Origin: Odontesthes bonariensis
Lineage: Eukaryota > Chordata > Actinopteri > Atheriniformes > Atherinopsidae
Reading direction: 5' to 3'
Assembly (NCBI RefSeq): GCF_027942865.1
Contig: NC_134519.1
Span: 21,610,248-21,674,247, forward strand
DNA: 64,000 nucleotides
Part shown: positions 33,193 through 52,767 of the stretch, piece by piece
Layout: each line of letters begins with the position of its first letter
Numbering within the stretch: position 1 is the stretch's first letter
Translations under genes and position numbers: made by a program
The notes under the pieces: generated by a model
What the model was told of the DNA's origin: nothing
Databases searched by the model: none
The model's input: only the letters and a program-made list of their open reading frames with translations

Positions 33193-34598
33193 TGTGTTTT
33201 TTTTTTGTTTGTTTTTGTTTTAAACTGAACGAAACACAGTGAAAGGCTTGTTTTTTTTTTACGACGTGATCTCCGCTACCTCCAGCAAAGTCCTGTGAAA
33301 GAAAAACACCATAAATGACTGTATACGGTGCGGACCTCCTTGAACATCTAGGCTCAAAAACCAGTGAAGCTGCAGCTCAGCCTGCAGATGCCATTTTCTC
33401 CTTTTCATGCTACACAATGTGATAAAATTAGCAGCCGACAAAAGTCAATATGACAAGGAGAATTAGGTAGAAAATAACATATAGTCTTTGGTTTCTGTCA
33501 TTGCCAGTACAACAAGCATCTTAATGTATTTTAGTCTGGGCAAACCAGTAAAACACGTACAGCTTTCACAAACTGCCCCGGCTGACTGTCAGCATGTGGC
33601 TTTTACAAAGGTCATCTTACAGTTTGTCCAGAATTCTAATAAATTCAACCGAAAACAAAGTGACACTGTACTTTGTTTGTTTGCAATTAAGATCAACGCA
33701 AACTCAGAATGACTTTGCAAATAAAGAACACGGGGCAAATACACACAAAATGTTGGCTGCAGGCGGACAATGCTGCAAATGGAGCCCGGCATCACGTTTA
33801 CATGATCGATTTTGATGGAAGAAAAAACAAACAAAAAAACAGAGCAAACGAGATGAAAGTGCCACCACCTTCTGAAATGCTTACCAATAAATTTGACATA
33901 AATTTGCCCGTTCTGATCAAACTCGGCACTTACGCACCAACTGGAAACTTATTGATTGACCGAAGAGGAGTTAGCTTACCTTGCTTCCAAATTGGAAAAA
34001 CCTGACTGAGCTGCATAAATCAATGGCTGTTGTACGGCTTTTCTCACTCTGTGTCCTTATCTGACGTACTCTTTGTTGACTCAGAGACAACATAGAGATG
34101 CAGAGAGCTGCAGCCACTTGGCTGTCACATAGTAACAGGGTGGAGCTTTTTATCCTCTTTAAGTGCTCCACACGCCGTTTGCTTTTACTGCATTTTTCTG
34201 CTTTGGGTTCGATATCAGAGTTGTTCTAAGAACCCTGGCCCGATCCGATTAGATTGAACAGGGTTGAACTCTAAACTTGCTTTCATTCACGGTGTCGCAG
34301 CAGAACTTTTTGACCGTGGACAGATTGCACCGTTCACACACACACACACACACACACACACCTGACATTCGGCCCAAACAGTCCACATCTGTCAGCCTAA
34401 GCTAAAAGCAATGCCATCACCCCTCACATCCTGCTGGTGCGACTTACATAAACACAAAAATTAGCTCTGCGTCAGAGAGTTTGTTCAATGAAAGAGAAAA
34501 GGCCTGGTAAAATGAGACAAAACAACTCCTATGTTTGTTTTCACTTTCTTTAGGCTCGCCAACAAACTAGCCTCAACGAGCAGTCAAAATGGAAGCGT
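33193..34598. other. Spacer between the GPR148-like gene and the mterf4 3' end
   Basis: Contains poly-T-rich DNA right after the receptor start (33197-33223), the upstream region of the receptor and a (CA)n repeat. No supported gene or promoter motif. Confidence 0.4.
34335..34361. repeat. (CA)n microsatellite between the GPR148-like gene and mterf4
   Basis: A run of about 13 CA units. Confidence 0.9.
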
Positions 34599-34604
34599 TT
34601 TATT
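34599..34604 (-). terminator. Polyadenylation signal of mterf4
   Basis: The minus strand reads AATAAA about 70 nt beyond the mterf4 stop, which implies a very short 3'UTR. Confidence 0.6.
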
Positions 34605-34673
34605 GATTCTTTCAAACCTGTCAACTATTTTCTCTTATAACGTAAATTCCTATTATTTATTTTTCCTCCCACT

Positions 34674-37059
34674 TCACTGTTTTTTCTTTTTCCTCTTCAC
34701 ATATCCACTTTTTCCTCCAGTTTCCTCCTCTTCTTCCTCCTCCTCCGCTTCATCATAATCATCATCATCAGCTTCAATCCTGCCCTGGTGCAACTCCTCT
34801 TCTTTCCACTCTCTAGCCAAAAGTTTCTGAAATACATCGTACTCCTCTGCCGACGCCTGGGCAACGTGTGTGACGAAGGCGTCCCGGTCCACGTTTAGGA
34901 TGCCGTCCAGCTTGGGGTTGACGATGGTCGTCTGTCCTTTCTTGTCCGGGGTTTGGTACAGGCCCCGCCGCTCAAGAAAACTGTGTCGACAACGCACCTC
35001 ATCCAGGGTTAAACGGAACAACCTGCACTTCACCATCTCTGCCTGCTTGACACCCATTCGGAAGTAGACGTACTGTGGAGCGAGATGGACACAAACACAG
35101 AACATAAAACCAGGATGGATAAAAGAGGCTGTTCTTCACATACCCAAACTTTATAGCAATGCTCCAAATAATTGTCGGCACAATGGGAGGTGAATTATGT
35201 TTTGTATGGAAATGGGGAAGTCACTCGGAACTTTATGAAAAGCGTTGAAATTCACGTGAAGCTCCTTTCACCACCAGAGGAAGCACGATCACTGCATCCC
35301 AACCCCTACAACACACGCATTCTAAGTGCCTGGGAATTATGTTGTGCTATTAAGGGAGAAACTAAATAAAGAAAACATCTCATATTTGACTGGGGTGCAG
35401 ATGAACACCATTGTGATACACTGGATGCATAATGGAAATATTTACTACCGCATAACTAGGCCACAAGCTTTTACAACTCCGGCACCCATGGCCTTAATGT
35501 TTACTCATATTTTGAGGAAGTCCATAAATCTGGATTTATCTACTGTGTGAAAAAAACGCTTACCATGGGAACTGTTTTTTCCTCAAACCAAACAGACGGA
35601 AAAAAGGTAAATAAAACGACAAATTCAAATCACCGCTGTGAACTTTGAACAACATTCAGGGCAACCACCCCCCACTGAGCAATATGGCTTACAACTAAAC
35701 TTGTTGTAAATGTCAAAGTACTACGTAGACATTTACACGCACACTGTAAACACTGACGCATGCAGTGCAGTATTATATTTGTGTGCTTTCTACGCTTTTT
35801 CTTCCTTTTAAAGGTGCAATTACAAAAGAAAAAAAAAAAAATTTCCCCATAATCCGGATCTGTAACGGAGCTTAAGTATAGACATAACGTTGACTTGAAG
35901 TTTATTGCTCAGCGGGTAATGATTTTGAAAGCTTATCACAACTTGCCAGCATGTTAACTTCAGATCGAGAATCTTAAACACGGGAAATCCGTCTCATTTT
36001 ACTTAATTGCATTAAGTGTGCTTAATTGTGCTGACCTGAAACTTGTACTCCAGCTCACCCAGGTCCTCCAGTGCCACTGCAGGACTATCTCTGAGGATGT
36101 CTGTGACCTGCTGGGCCGTGAACAGGCACTTCTCTCTGAGGAACATGACCACGTTTTTGACAGACTTCACTGGCACAGTCAGGATCTTTGGGTAATGGGC
36201 CACCGTCCTCTGAAGACTGCCTGTGAGCGAGATGAGGGGAACATGAGGGTTTGACACACAGACTTTTTGTCAGGTTTTGTCTGCTAAAGGAATTTCTGCT
36301 GATATAACTATCTCACCTTCAACTAAACCGAGCTTCCGCAAATTGCTTATGCGCTGCTGAAGCTGCGTCTCTTTAACAGTGTAAAGCTCAGGACATTTGT
36401 CCAGCAGTTTCAACACACTGGAGGGGTTGAGCCCCAGGACGAACAGAACCGTGAGAGTTGACAAAACGTGTTTGGCAACACTTCCTCCTCTGAGACTGGA
36501 CACGGCCTCAAATATCCGCCCTGCCTGGCAGTCTGTGAAGCCCATATCAATCAGTGAGCGCAGGGACAGCTCAATAGGCGATTGCCCGGATACAGAGACG
36601 AGTTCATGGCTGTGCTGCGTTGACTGTGAAGCAGTCTGATCGGCTGACGAACAGAACCGTCTGCAGTCGACGCACGGAGACGACAAGTGGTGTCCCCTGA
36701 GCCGGAGAGGACTGAACACAGAGGGACGGACATTTCTCAAAGTCAACCGAAGAATCTGTGAAAAGAAAATCACCCGTTAACACAATGACAGCAGCTTCGT
36801 CCTCGCAGAATAGAAGTGGGCAGAGGACATAAGCAGTTTCGTGTGGAAGTCGTTAGCTTAAGTTAGCAAACAAAGGCTACAAGCGAAGATTATTACGTCT
36901 TTCAAGCTTTGACCTCCGTATTTTCAACATTTTTTAAAAATAAATGAATAATTGGGTTCAATAGATTAATTTCTTGAAGACCGCAATGTAGCAAACTGAA
37001 AATGTCAAAACTAGCTGGCTTACCTTATACACATTAGTACCCATGTTTGTCCGTCGCAT
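34674..37059 (-). CDS. mterf4: Mitochondrial transcription termination factor 4, complete
   Basis: MTERF4 is a mitochondrial matrix protein that binds rRNA and brings the methyltransferase NSUN4 to the large ribosomal subunit. Four exons join in phase: 37024-37059 (start MRRTNMGTNVYK), 36317-36755, 36036-36220 and 34674-35072, giving 352 aa against about 380 in human. The N-terminus is basic with few acids, as in a mitochondrial presequence. Helical MTERF repeats are seen, e.g. SSVLKLLDKCPELYTV, HYPKILTVPVKSVKNVVMFL and RDSPAVALEDLGELEYKFQ. The diagnostic block FLERRGLYQTPDKKGQT is at about 34930-34990, followed by the family's very acidic tail. An internal Met in the second exon gives an alternative start but would lose the first 12 residues. 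Confidence 0.95.
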
Positions 37060-37177
37060 ATTGTGTTCCGTCTATAAACTACAATGACGCTTCGAGTCCA
37101 AAGGTTCCGGTGAATGGCCAACAAGATTTGTTGTCACAATAGATGTAAGATGATTTTCCCATGTGTATTTGAACAAT

Positions 37178-38632
37178 AGCCGCTTTCGGACTGTAGGAAC
37201 CTTTGGCAGTTCTAATAACCTTTTAATCCGCGGGGCCGTTTTCTCCCGTGTTCAGACATAAGCCGCTTTCGGACAGACAGTTCTAAGAAAGTAGTTATCA
37301 GAACTACCCTCCTCGAATTTCGTTCTGATAACTATCCTTCCCCAGCGGAACTGTTTCAGTCTGCATTCGCACATGAGTCGGGACCTGATAGGGACTGATG
37401 CGCCGCGCGCAGCCGTCTGCTTCAGTGACGTGTTAGCCGTTAGCCGTTTAGCGCTACATTCAAACACAAAACAAAACGGTAAAAGTAAGGAGAGTAGAAA
37501 AAACACCACCAAGGAGCAAATATGGAGAGCGGGGAGGCCACTGTGTTTATGGTCTGCATGATGGTGATATTAATCATGGACAATCACATCAGGCGTCTAA
37601 TATCGAGGCTGGAAGAGCTCACAGAGAGAGTCAGGAGACAATACTTTTTTATTTCATGAAGGAAGAAAGGAGAGCAGAGCGCTGCAGACAAATGAGACCA
37701 GTGTAAGTTGACTTATTAAACACCCGCCGGTTGTGTCTGTGTCATATGAGGAGACATTTCAGCCGTGATAGAATTACATGGGGCGTAGCTACCGACCACC
37801 ACACACCTCCCTTAGATTAGTTCTATAGAACCATGAAAAGACCCGACCTCGGAGAAGGAGCTAAATAGTTATAGGAACTAAGGGAGAAAGCCCCGAGTTG
37901 CTGTATGTCCGAACACGGGAGAAAACGGCCCCGCGGATTAAAAGGTTATTAGAACTGCCAAAGGTTCCTACAGTCCGAAAGCGGCTATACAGGAACTCGG
38001 GGCTTTCTCCCTTAGTTCCTATAACTATTTAGCTCCTTCTCCGAGGTCGGGTCTTTTCATAGTTCTTATAGAACGAATCTAACGGAGGTGTGTGGTGGTC
38101 GGTAGCTACGCCCCATGTCATGCTATCACGGCTGAAATGTTTCCTCAGACACAGACACAACCGGCGGGTGTTTAATAAGTTAAACTTACACTCTGTCTCA
38201 TTTGTCTGCAGCGCTCTGCTCTCCTTTCTTCCTTCATGAAATGAAAAAGTATAGTCTCCTGACTCTCTCTGTGAGCTTTTCCAGCCTCGATATTAGACGC
38301 CTGATGTGATTGTCCATGATTAATATCACCATCATGCAGACCATAAACACAGTGGCCTCCCCACTCTCCATATTAGCTTCTTGGTGGTGTTTTTTCTATT
38401 CTCCTTACTTTTACCGTTTTGTTTTGTGTTTGAATGTAGCGCTAAACGTCTAACGGCTAACACGTCACTGAAAAAGACGGCTGCGCGCGGCGCATCAGTC
38501 CCTATCAGGTCCCGACTCATGTGCGAATGCAGACTGAAACAGTTCCGCTGGGGAAGGACAGTTATCAGAACGAAATTCGAGGAGGGTAGTTCTGATAACT
38601 ACTTTCTTAGAACGGTCTGTCCGAAAGCGGCT
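37178..38632. mobile_element. Outer 726-bp inverted-repeat transposon (minus orientation), split by a second copy
   Basis: The outer copy is in two pieces, 37178-37260 and 37987-38632, with ends AGCCGCTTTCGGAC and GTCCGAAAGCGGCT. Removing the inner copy and one ATA gives 1455 - 726 - 3 = 726 bp, the same length as the inner copy. Outer flanks are AAT and TAT, not an exact duplication. It lies just upstream of mterf4. Confidence 0.8.
37261..37986. mobile_element. Inner 726-bp copy of the same transposon (plus orientation)
   Basis: The copy has 14-bp terminal inverted repeats AGCCGCTTTCGGAC and is flanked by a 3-bp duplication ATA (37258-37260, 37987-37989). The 3-bp duplication fits the PIF/Harbinger class, but this is inferred. 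A subterminal hairpin (AGTTATCAGAAC ... GTTCTGATAACT) lies at 37292-37332. An ATG at 37522 opens a frame of about 45 codons starting MESGEATVFMVCMMV, perhaps a remnant of a parent element's protein. Confidence 0.8.
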
Positions 38633-38760
38633 TATATATGTGAATAATTCTATAGTTTATGTGTAAAAAATTATATCAAGTTTGTAACCATTCAATAAAA
38701 CTAATCAATGATTTCATGAGAACTAAAAACATCCCGTAACCTCCTTCAAAAAGCATCTCC

Positions 38761-39189
38761 TTAAAGCAATACAATGTAACCTCTCAAAAAGCCCACTATG
38801 GAGCTCCCCCTACAGGCTTGGAGGTAATGTATGGTTACACTGTCGTAAATACAACACCCTTTCACGTTTCACGTTTGTTGACGAACCGGCGAGGAGTTAG
38901 AAGGTGCAAGCTATGTCGACCGAGAAGGTAAGAGTAATCAAATGTACGGGAGCGTGAGAGGGGTCTATTTGTTTTTGCGGTAGGTGTGCCAGAAAGCAAG
39001 TCGAAGTACTTCCGCTCAGCTCCCGGGCTGCTACCGGGCCCTCCAGCAAAGTTACATAACGCAGTTTTTCCAACTCAGACCCCCGAAGGGCATAGGAGAC
39101 AGGCCAATCGTAATATTAAAACTCATTCTAGCCGCACAATTTTTCAAGCTGTTATTTTAAGGTAGAAATGTTACATAGTATTGCTTTAA
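38761..39189. mobile_element. Short inverted-repeat DNA transposon ending in TTAA
   Basis: The left end TTAAAGCAATACAATGTAAC and the inverted right end TTAAAGCAATACTATGTAAC match at 19 of 20 positions over a 429-bp unit. The TTAA at each end may be a piggyBac-style target site, or simply part of the repeat. The element contains an ATG-TCGACCGAGAAG followed by GTAAGA near 38914-38933, a donor-like sequence. Confidence 0.6.
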
Positions 39190-39747
39190 TCAATATCAAA
39201 GAGAACAAAATTTTTTGGTAAGATATTTATTATGTATAAAAATAAATATATAAAATATTGTAATTATGCTTACACCATATAAAATAGGATAAAATATCAG
39301 GAATTCCAAGATTAAAATCAGGATCAGAAAAAAGAAAATGATGTATTCATCACTTTGAACCTGTCCATGTGGTTTCTTTAAGATAAACGGCTCACGGTTG
39401 CGGTCATTTTAGGCTTTTGGCATCAATGCTGGGTGCATCACTATTATTTTGCAACTAAGACTTTTTCCAAAATTCCAAGGAATAAATAAAACACATTTTA
39501 TCGATGAAAAACAACATCTGCAGAAAAATTACGAGATATCCGACTTCATCTGCTTCTCTCAGATCTGAGGGGTGGGGGGGTAAACTGACCAGTCAATGAT
39601 GACGACCCCCAGATTTCTATTATTGTCTAGGTAAAAAACAAGCTTCCCTTTTCTTATCTTACAACTTCAATCGTCAGAAGACTGCTGCAGACCAAATGTT
39701 GGACGGATAATTAGACTTTACTCCTTTTACAAACTTGATCCTCAAGT

Positions 39748-48038
<8,291 letters not shown>

Positions 48039-48050
48039 TGCGGTTAATCA

Positions 48051-48700
48051 CCTGGAAATTATACTTGACTGAATTACAGATGTGGATGCGTGGATTGCAG
48101 AGACACTTGCTTAGAAATGGGTCAACGGAAAAAAAATTCTGACAATACAGAGAATCATCGTCTAGATCAAAGAAACACCTACCTCAAGTCGATGGCGGCC
48201 TGTATTTCTTAGATGTTAGGATAGATTACAGCCAGCCAGGGCAGTTTCAGTTGACGTTAGTTGACAAGGTAACAAGGTGACGATGCCTCCCTCTGCATTA
48301 TCTGGCTAGCTTACGATATGCTAACGTCACAGCTAATGCTAGTACAAACAAACCTGCTAGGTTCTGTCGGGCACTAAAACAGCAAGCTTTTCACCCACAG
48401 CTGAAATGACTTTGTCCTCACTACGTTACCGTGGTCTTAGCACGTCGTCGACATCCAAACGAGTCAGTCTTCGTGAAAAAATACTTTATTATTATTATTT
48501 CTCTTCATTCCGTAATGTTATTTTGTAAACCGCGGGCTTCAGGCGCCAGCCGACTGAGAAGTTGTGGAAATTTTCTATCAGCCAATCAAACTTTAGGCTC
48601 CTGAACAGGGTGATCTCATTGGATAACAAACCGATAACGACCGCCTTTGCTTCCATGGAAACGTTGTCACAGGAAGCCAAACAAAACAAAACAGATAAAG
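48051..48700 (-). promoter_or_regulatory. pask 5'UTR and probable promoter
   Basis: The ATG exon has an acceptor (CCAG|GTGATTAACC) at about 48050, so a non-coding exon lies upstream, somewhere in 48180-48460. Two CCAAT-type boxes lie close together: AGCCAATCA near 48580 and its inverse ATTGG near 48617. Two such boxes upstream of a GC-richer start region are common in TATA-less promoters. Promoter activity is inferred. Confidence 0.35.
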
Positions 48701-48957
48701 AGATTAGAGATTCGCAAGAAAATGTCTTCAATGTTATTGTAAAACAGAAAGACACAGACCACACCTCAAAAACAAACAATAGTGTTATCTAAGAGTGTGT
48801 CAAATTAGGTTGTTTTTTTCCCCTGTTGCATCTCACAATCTAGCAAAGCAAACGCTGAGTATATGCTATATCATTTAATCTATATTCGAAAATAGACACG
48901 ACGTTTATAAAAAAAAACAATAACCCTAAAACAAGTCACATTAGAGCTAAACGCTTT

Positions 48958-48963
48958 TTTATT
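48958..48963 (-). terminator. Candidate polyadenylation signal of kcnab1
   Basis: AATAAA on the minus strand about 1.16 kb past the stop codon. It is the last good candidate before the pask promoter. Confidence 0.5.
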
Positions 48964-49209
48964 TAATGTACAAATCTGATTAACAACATCACATACATGT
49001 TTGAACGAACAGAACATAACAAAGATAAACCCATTACATAAAACTGCCATCTGGGAGAAGCTGGGTAGAAAGTCTGCATGTTCTAGGTACAACTACTGCG
49101 TGGGTCCATATGGTGTTCATTTTTTTTAAGTCTCTTCATTAACAACATGGCTTTATTTATTATCCCCAAGCTTGGCAGTGCTTTTTTTTACAAGTGAAAA
49201 AATAAATAA

Positions 49210-49340
49210 AATATATATATAGATATATAAGTCTCCTTACTCCTTATGCTGTATCTATTTTTATTTTACTTATATATGTATATATAAAGCACATATATAT
49301 ATATAACAGTGCATATATATGAATATATATATATATTCAT

Positions 49341-49381
<41 letters not shown>
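49210..49381. repeat. Compound (TA)n tract in the kcnab1 3'UTR
   Basis: Several TA runs are separated by short spacers; the longest is the 49343-49380 block, and a self-complementary GAATATATATATATATTC is at 49321-49338. In RNA these can fold into AU-rich hairpins. Confidence 0.85.
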
Positions 49382-49383
<2 letters not shown>

Positions 49384-50120
49384 GAACAGTCTGTACAGAT
49401 AATCATATTTTTGTTAAACTTAGCTCTCTTGGTTTTAGCTAAAACATTGTGAGCAGAGTTTTATTATCATTTTATTATTTCATTCAGTACAGAGCCAATT
49501 TATCAAACTTACAGACAAGTTATAGCTGTAATGGGACACATTATTCCAGTACTCTGAGAGCAGGACCAATTTTAACATCGCTAATCCTTTTTAAAACAGT
49601 ACAAGCTAAAATTTCTTTAGCATAACGTACATTTTGATACAGATCATCTTTTTTTTTTAAAGCTTTCTGCACTGTCATGAGCTCAGTGAGATGCTTGGAG
49701 GTAATAAGTTCTGCTAAAGTTTTCTAACCGTGCATTAACAGCCATATTCACACAAGTACTTTGAACATTGATGATATGTCTTCATAATCATTTTTTTCAA
49801 TGGATTTGTGGTTCAGCACCGTCTGCACAGTTTGTTGGAGTGAAAGAGGTTTTCACTCAGGAAATCGTCTTGGTGGATCCGCTAAATTTTGTTTTGTCCT
49901 GTGTGTGGTTGCTATAACCGTAGCATGCATGCTTTGTCATCAAGTAGCTCACTGTATGTTAATGAGTCGTAAGAGCCAAGCGTAACACATTGCACAGTCA
50001 CACACATACACACAATCAGACACACGCAAGCAATCCTGGGCACACACTAAAGGTGCCATGGCTGTGGAAAGTGAGCTTTCATAAGCTTTTTGAGCATAGT
50101 TCACTTAGAGGGGTTCATTC

Positions 50121-52731
50121 CTAATGGTGGTAGTCCCTTTTACTGTGTGGACGGTTGCCCAGTATATGATCCACATCTGAGGCAATACCTGCAGTAACCT
50201 TTGGAATTACCTGAAAACATTGAAAGAGCACATCAACATAGGTGAAAATACTGTGCAGCAAGACTCAAATGCTTACATGACTCTGAGAAGGCTTTAAAAT
50301 CTACCTGAATGGCGCCCAGGTTTTCTGTAAGTTGGCTTGGATTGGAGGACCCCAGGAGCACTGAGCTCACTCCCTCGTTTCTTAAGCACCAAGCTAAGGA
50401 TCAGTGACAGTGGAATATTATTGTCTTTCATAGTTGTTGTAAAGGCAGAAATATACAGATGTCTTTAAACCATTCATGCTATGAGTTTAAATTCAGGAAA
50501 TGTGAAATAAAGGCAAGGTCCAGTTTGTTAGATACCCTTTACCTATGGCTAGCTGTGGCAAAGTGCATCCAAGCTTCTCTGCAATATGAGTCAGTTCTTT
50601 TAGTTTGGCTTGTTGTTTTCTCCCATCCTCACTCAATACCTTCTCCCTCAACCACTGGTATGGCTACAAAAGCAGTACAAGAAAAAAGATTAAGAATTGT
50701 GGTTTAAAAACAGGCAAAAATAACTTGATCATGATTATGTTACATGGCTACTCAAGCTACAACTCGTGGCAAAAAACTTGTGTAATCACCAATCTAGGAG
50801 AATGTGCACTTAGCTGTTGAAGCTTAATTATATCATCATCATCCAAAAACATTTACAAAGCCAGAATGTTCAACTTTTAGTCATAACCATGATACGTTTA
50901 TATTTTAAATAACATACCAACTTTTAAACAACCCACGAATAAGGTGATTCAACATTTTGCCAGGGGGGTGTATAGAGCTCTCGAGAGATGGACAAACGAA
51001 ATTCAACTTCTACCTTTATCGCAGCCCTGGAGGATTCTGGAATGCCATTTTCGTACTTCCCGGTGATAATTCCGCAGGCCAAAGGAGACCAAGAGACCAC
51101 ACCCACACCTGTGATAACACAATGACCACTGAGTAACGAAAAAAAGAGAATCTGCGGCAACTCTCTTTAAAAAAGCCTTAGGGCAGTGGAAATTTGCCAC
51201 ACACCTACCTATTTTGTGGTAGAGCTCTGGAAGCTGAGTTTCTACTTTCTCCCTCTGAAAGAAATGATACTCGGCCTGCTCACACACCGGTGGAATAAGA
51301 TTAAATTGCCTGGCCACGGAATAAGCTTCCTAATGAAATGGGAAGAGGGAAAAACAAGAAAGGTGTAAAATGTCAAAGAGATTAGGAACATGCACAAATT
51401 GATCCGTATGTCTAATGACTGTTATCTTTTCCCTGTGCTGCATATGGTGTCGTCTTTCAATGTAGTAGCTCACTCAGTATTTAATTGGATTTTATACCAG
51501 CCTCTACAGTATAGGAAACTGGGCATATTTCACAGTGATGACAGCCTCAGCCGCGACAGAACATTTGATTTATCATAAACCAAACTATTGCTGAACTCTA
51601 TTTCAGCAATAGTTGGTCATATATTTTTGTTTAGCTGACAGAAAGCACAAAGCAACTTGTTAGATAATGTTTATTAAATGAGACTGGACAATTATATCAT
51701 GTTAAACTATCTGCTGTCTTAAACATTTCTTTATTGTGGTAAGATGTGTTTCATGGTATTTAAAAAGCACCCCAAATTTTACAGGGACAAACAAATGTCA
51801 ACATGTATTGTATTGTAACCCTAACCCTTTGTGGTTCATATCTTTTTTTAAAGCACTTACCATAATCTCCATAGCAGACCAGCGTGATGTTCCCCAGTAC
51901 ATAGACATCCCTTGGTTGATCACATGAGTCATGGCTCTCACTATCTCTGTAGAAACAAAATATTGAAGACCAAATAAGTAAATTAACAATCACTGGACAG
52001 TAGGTGGCACCATTATTGCAAATTGGAAGAGCACCATCTTAACAAGACTTGTATTGAAGTTGATTTGCAACATTTTCATTTTAAAATTATATTTCAGGAG
52101 AATTTCTTTTTTTTTCCTTCTCAATTAATACCAAAAGTTTCAAAAATATTGAGCTGGCATTTTTTAAAGTTTGCCTGCTTTCAAATTCATGTATAGGCAG
52201 GAATGATTTGCCACACTAATGTTGTCACATGCTGCACGGGTGAAATGAAAAGCTTCATTCGGTCTTGGCAGAATGTTGCTGATCCAGCGCAATAAATCAT
52301 TCCAAGTTTAAACTGAAGGGGCAGAAGTCAGACAGAGATCCCTCAGCAGTTTACATATTCAACCAGGGGATGCTGCATGGATGTAATGTTTGATGGACGA
52401 GAGGAGAGACAAAACTGTTTTTGTGAAGACTTTAGTGAAGATGTTCGTTTCTTTTTCTTTTGGACCAAGGACATCTCTACTTATACAAGGAAACTCATTT
52501 CTTATTTTGTGTCTCTTGTATGCTATATTTAAACTTTCTAGCTGCTGAACAACAACAAAGTAATATGTGCAATTTGCATACATCAATGAAACATCTGCTA
52601 CATTAGCACAATGCAAATGCTGGAAAATGTGCAACAGAGGGACTAACAGTGAGAGACAGTGTGAAAAAAAAAAAAAGGTAATTTCTATTCATCAGTACGT
52701 CTCTCTTTGGACCAAAATGTAAGCCAGTGTG

Positions 52732-52767
<36 letters not shown>

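Larger units (their letters stand above)
48940..50120 (-). other. kcnab1: kcnab1 3' untranslated region
   Basis: This is the non-coding stretch after the kcnab1 stop. A minus-strand AATAAA at 48958-48963 would end the transcript only about 500 bp before the probable pask start. It includes the long (TA)n tract 49210-49381, which would appear as repeated AU/UA in the mRNA. Confidence 0.55.

Noticed and set aside
36270-36773. mterf4 start at the internal frame MIFFSQILRL
   Set aside because: Those first residues are intron sequence before the acceptor TTTTCACAG; the upstream exon 37024-37059 splices in phase and supplies the start.
37252-38647. Two near-identical 86-88 aa open frames in opposite directions
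   Set aside because: They come from the two copies of the 726-bp transposon read antisense; the frames are an effect of the nesting, not host genes.
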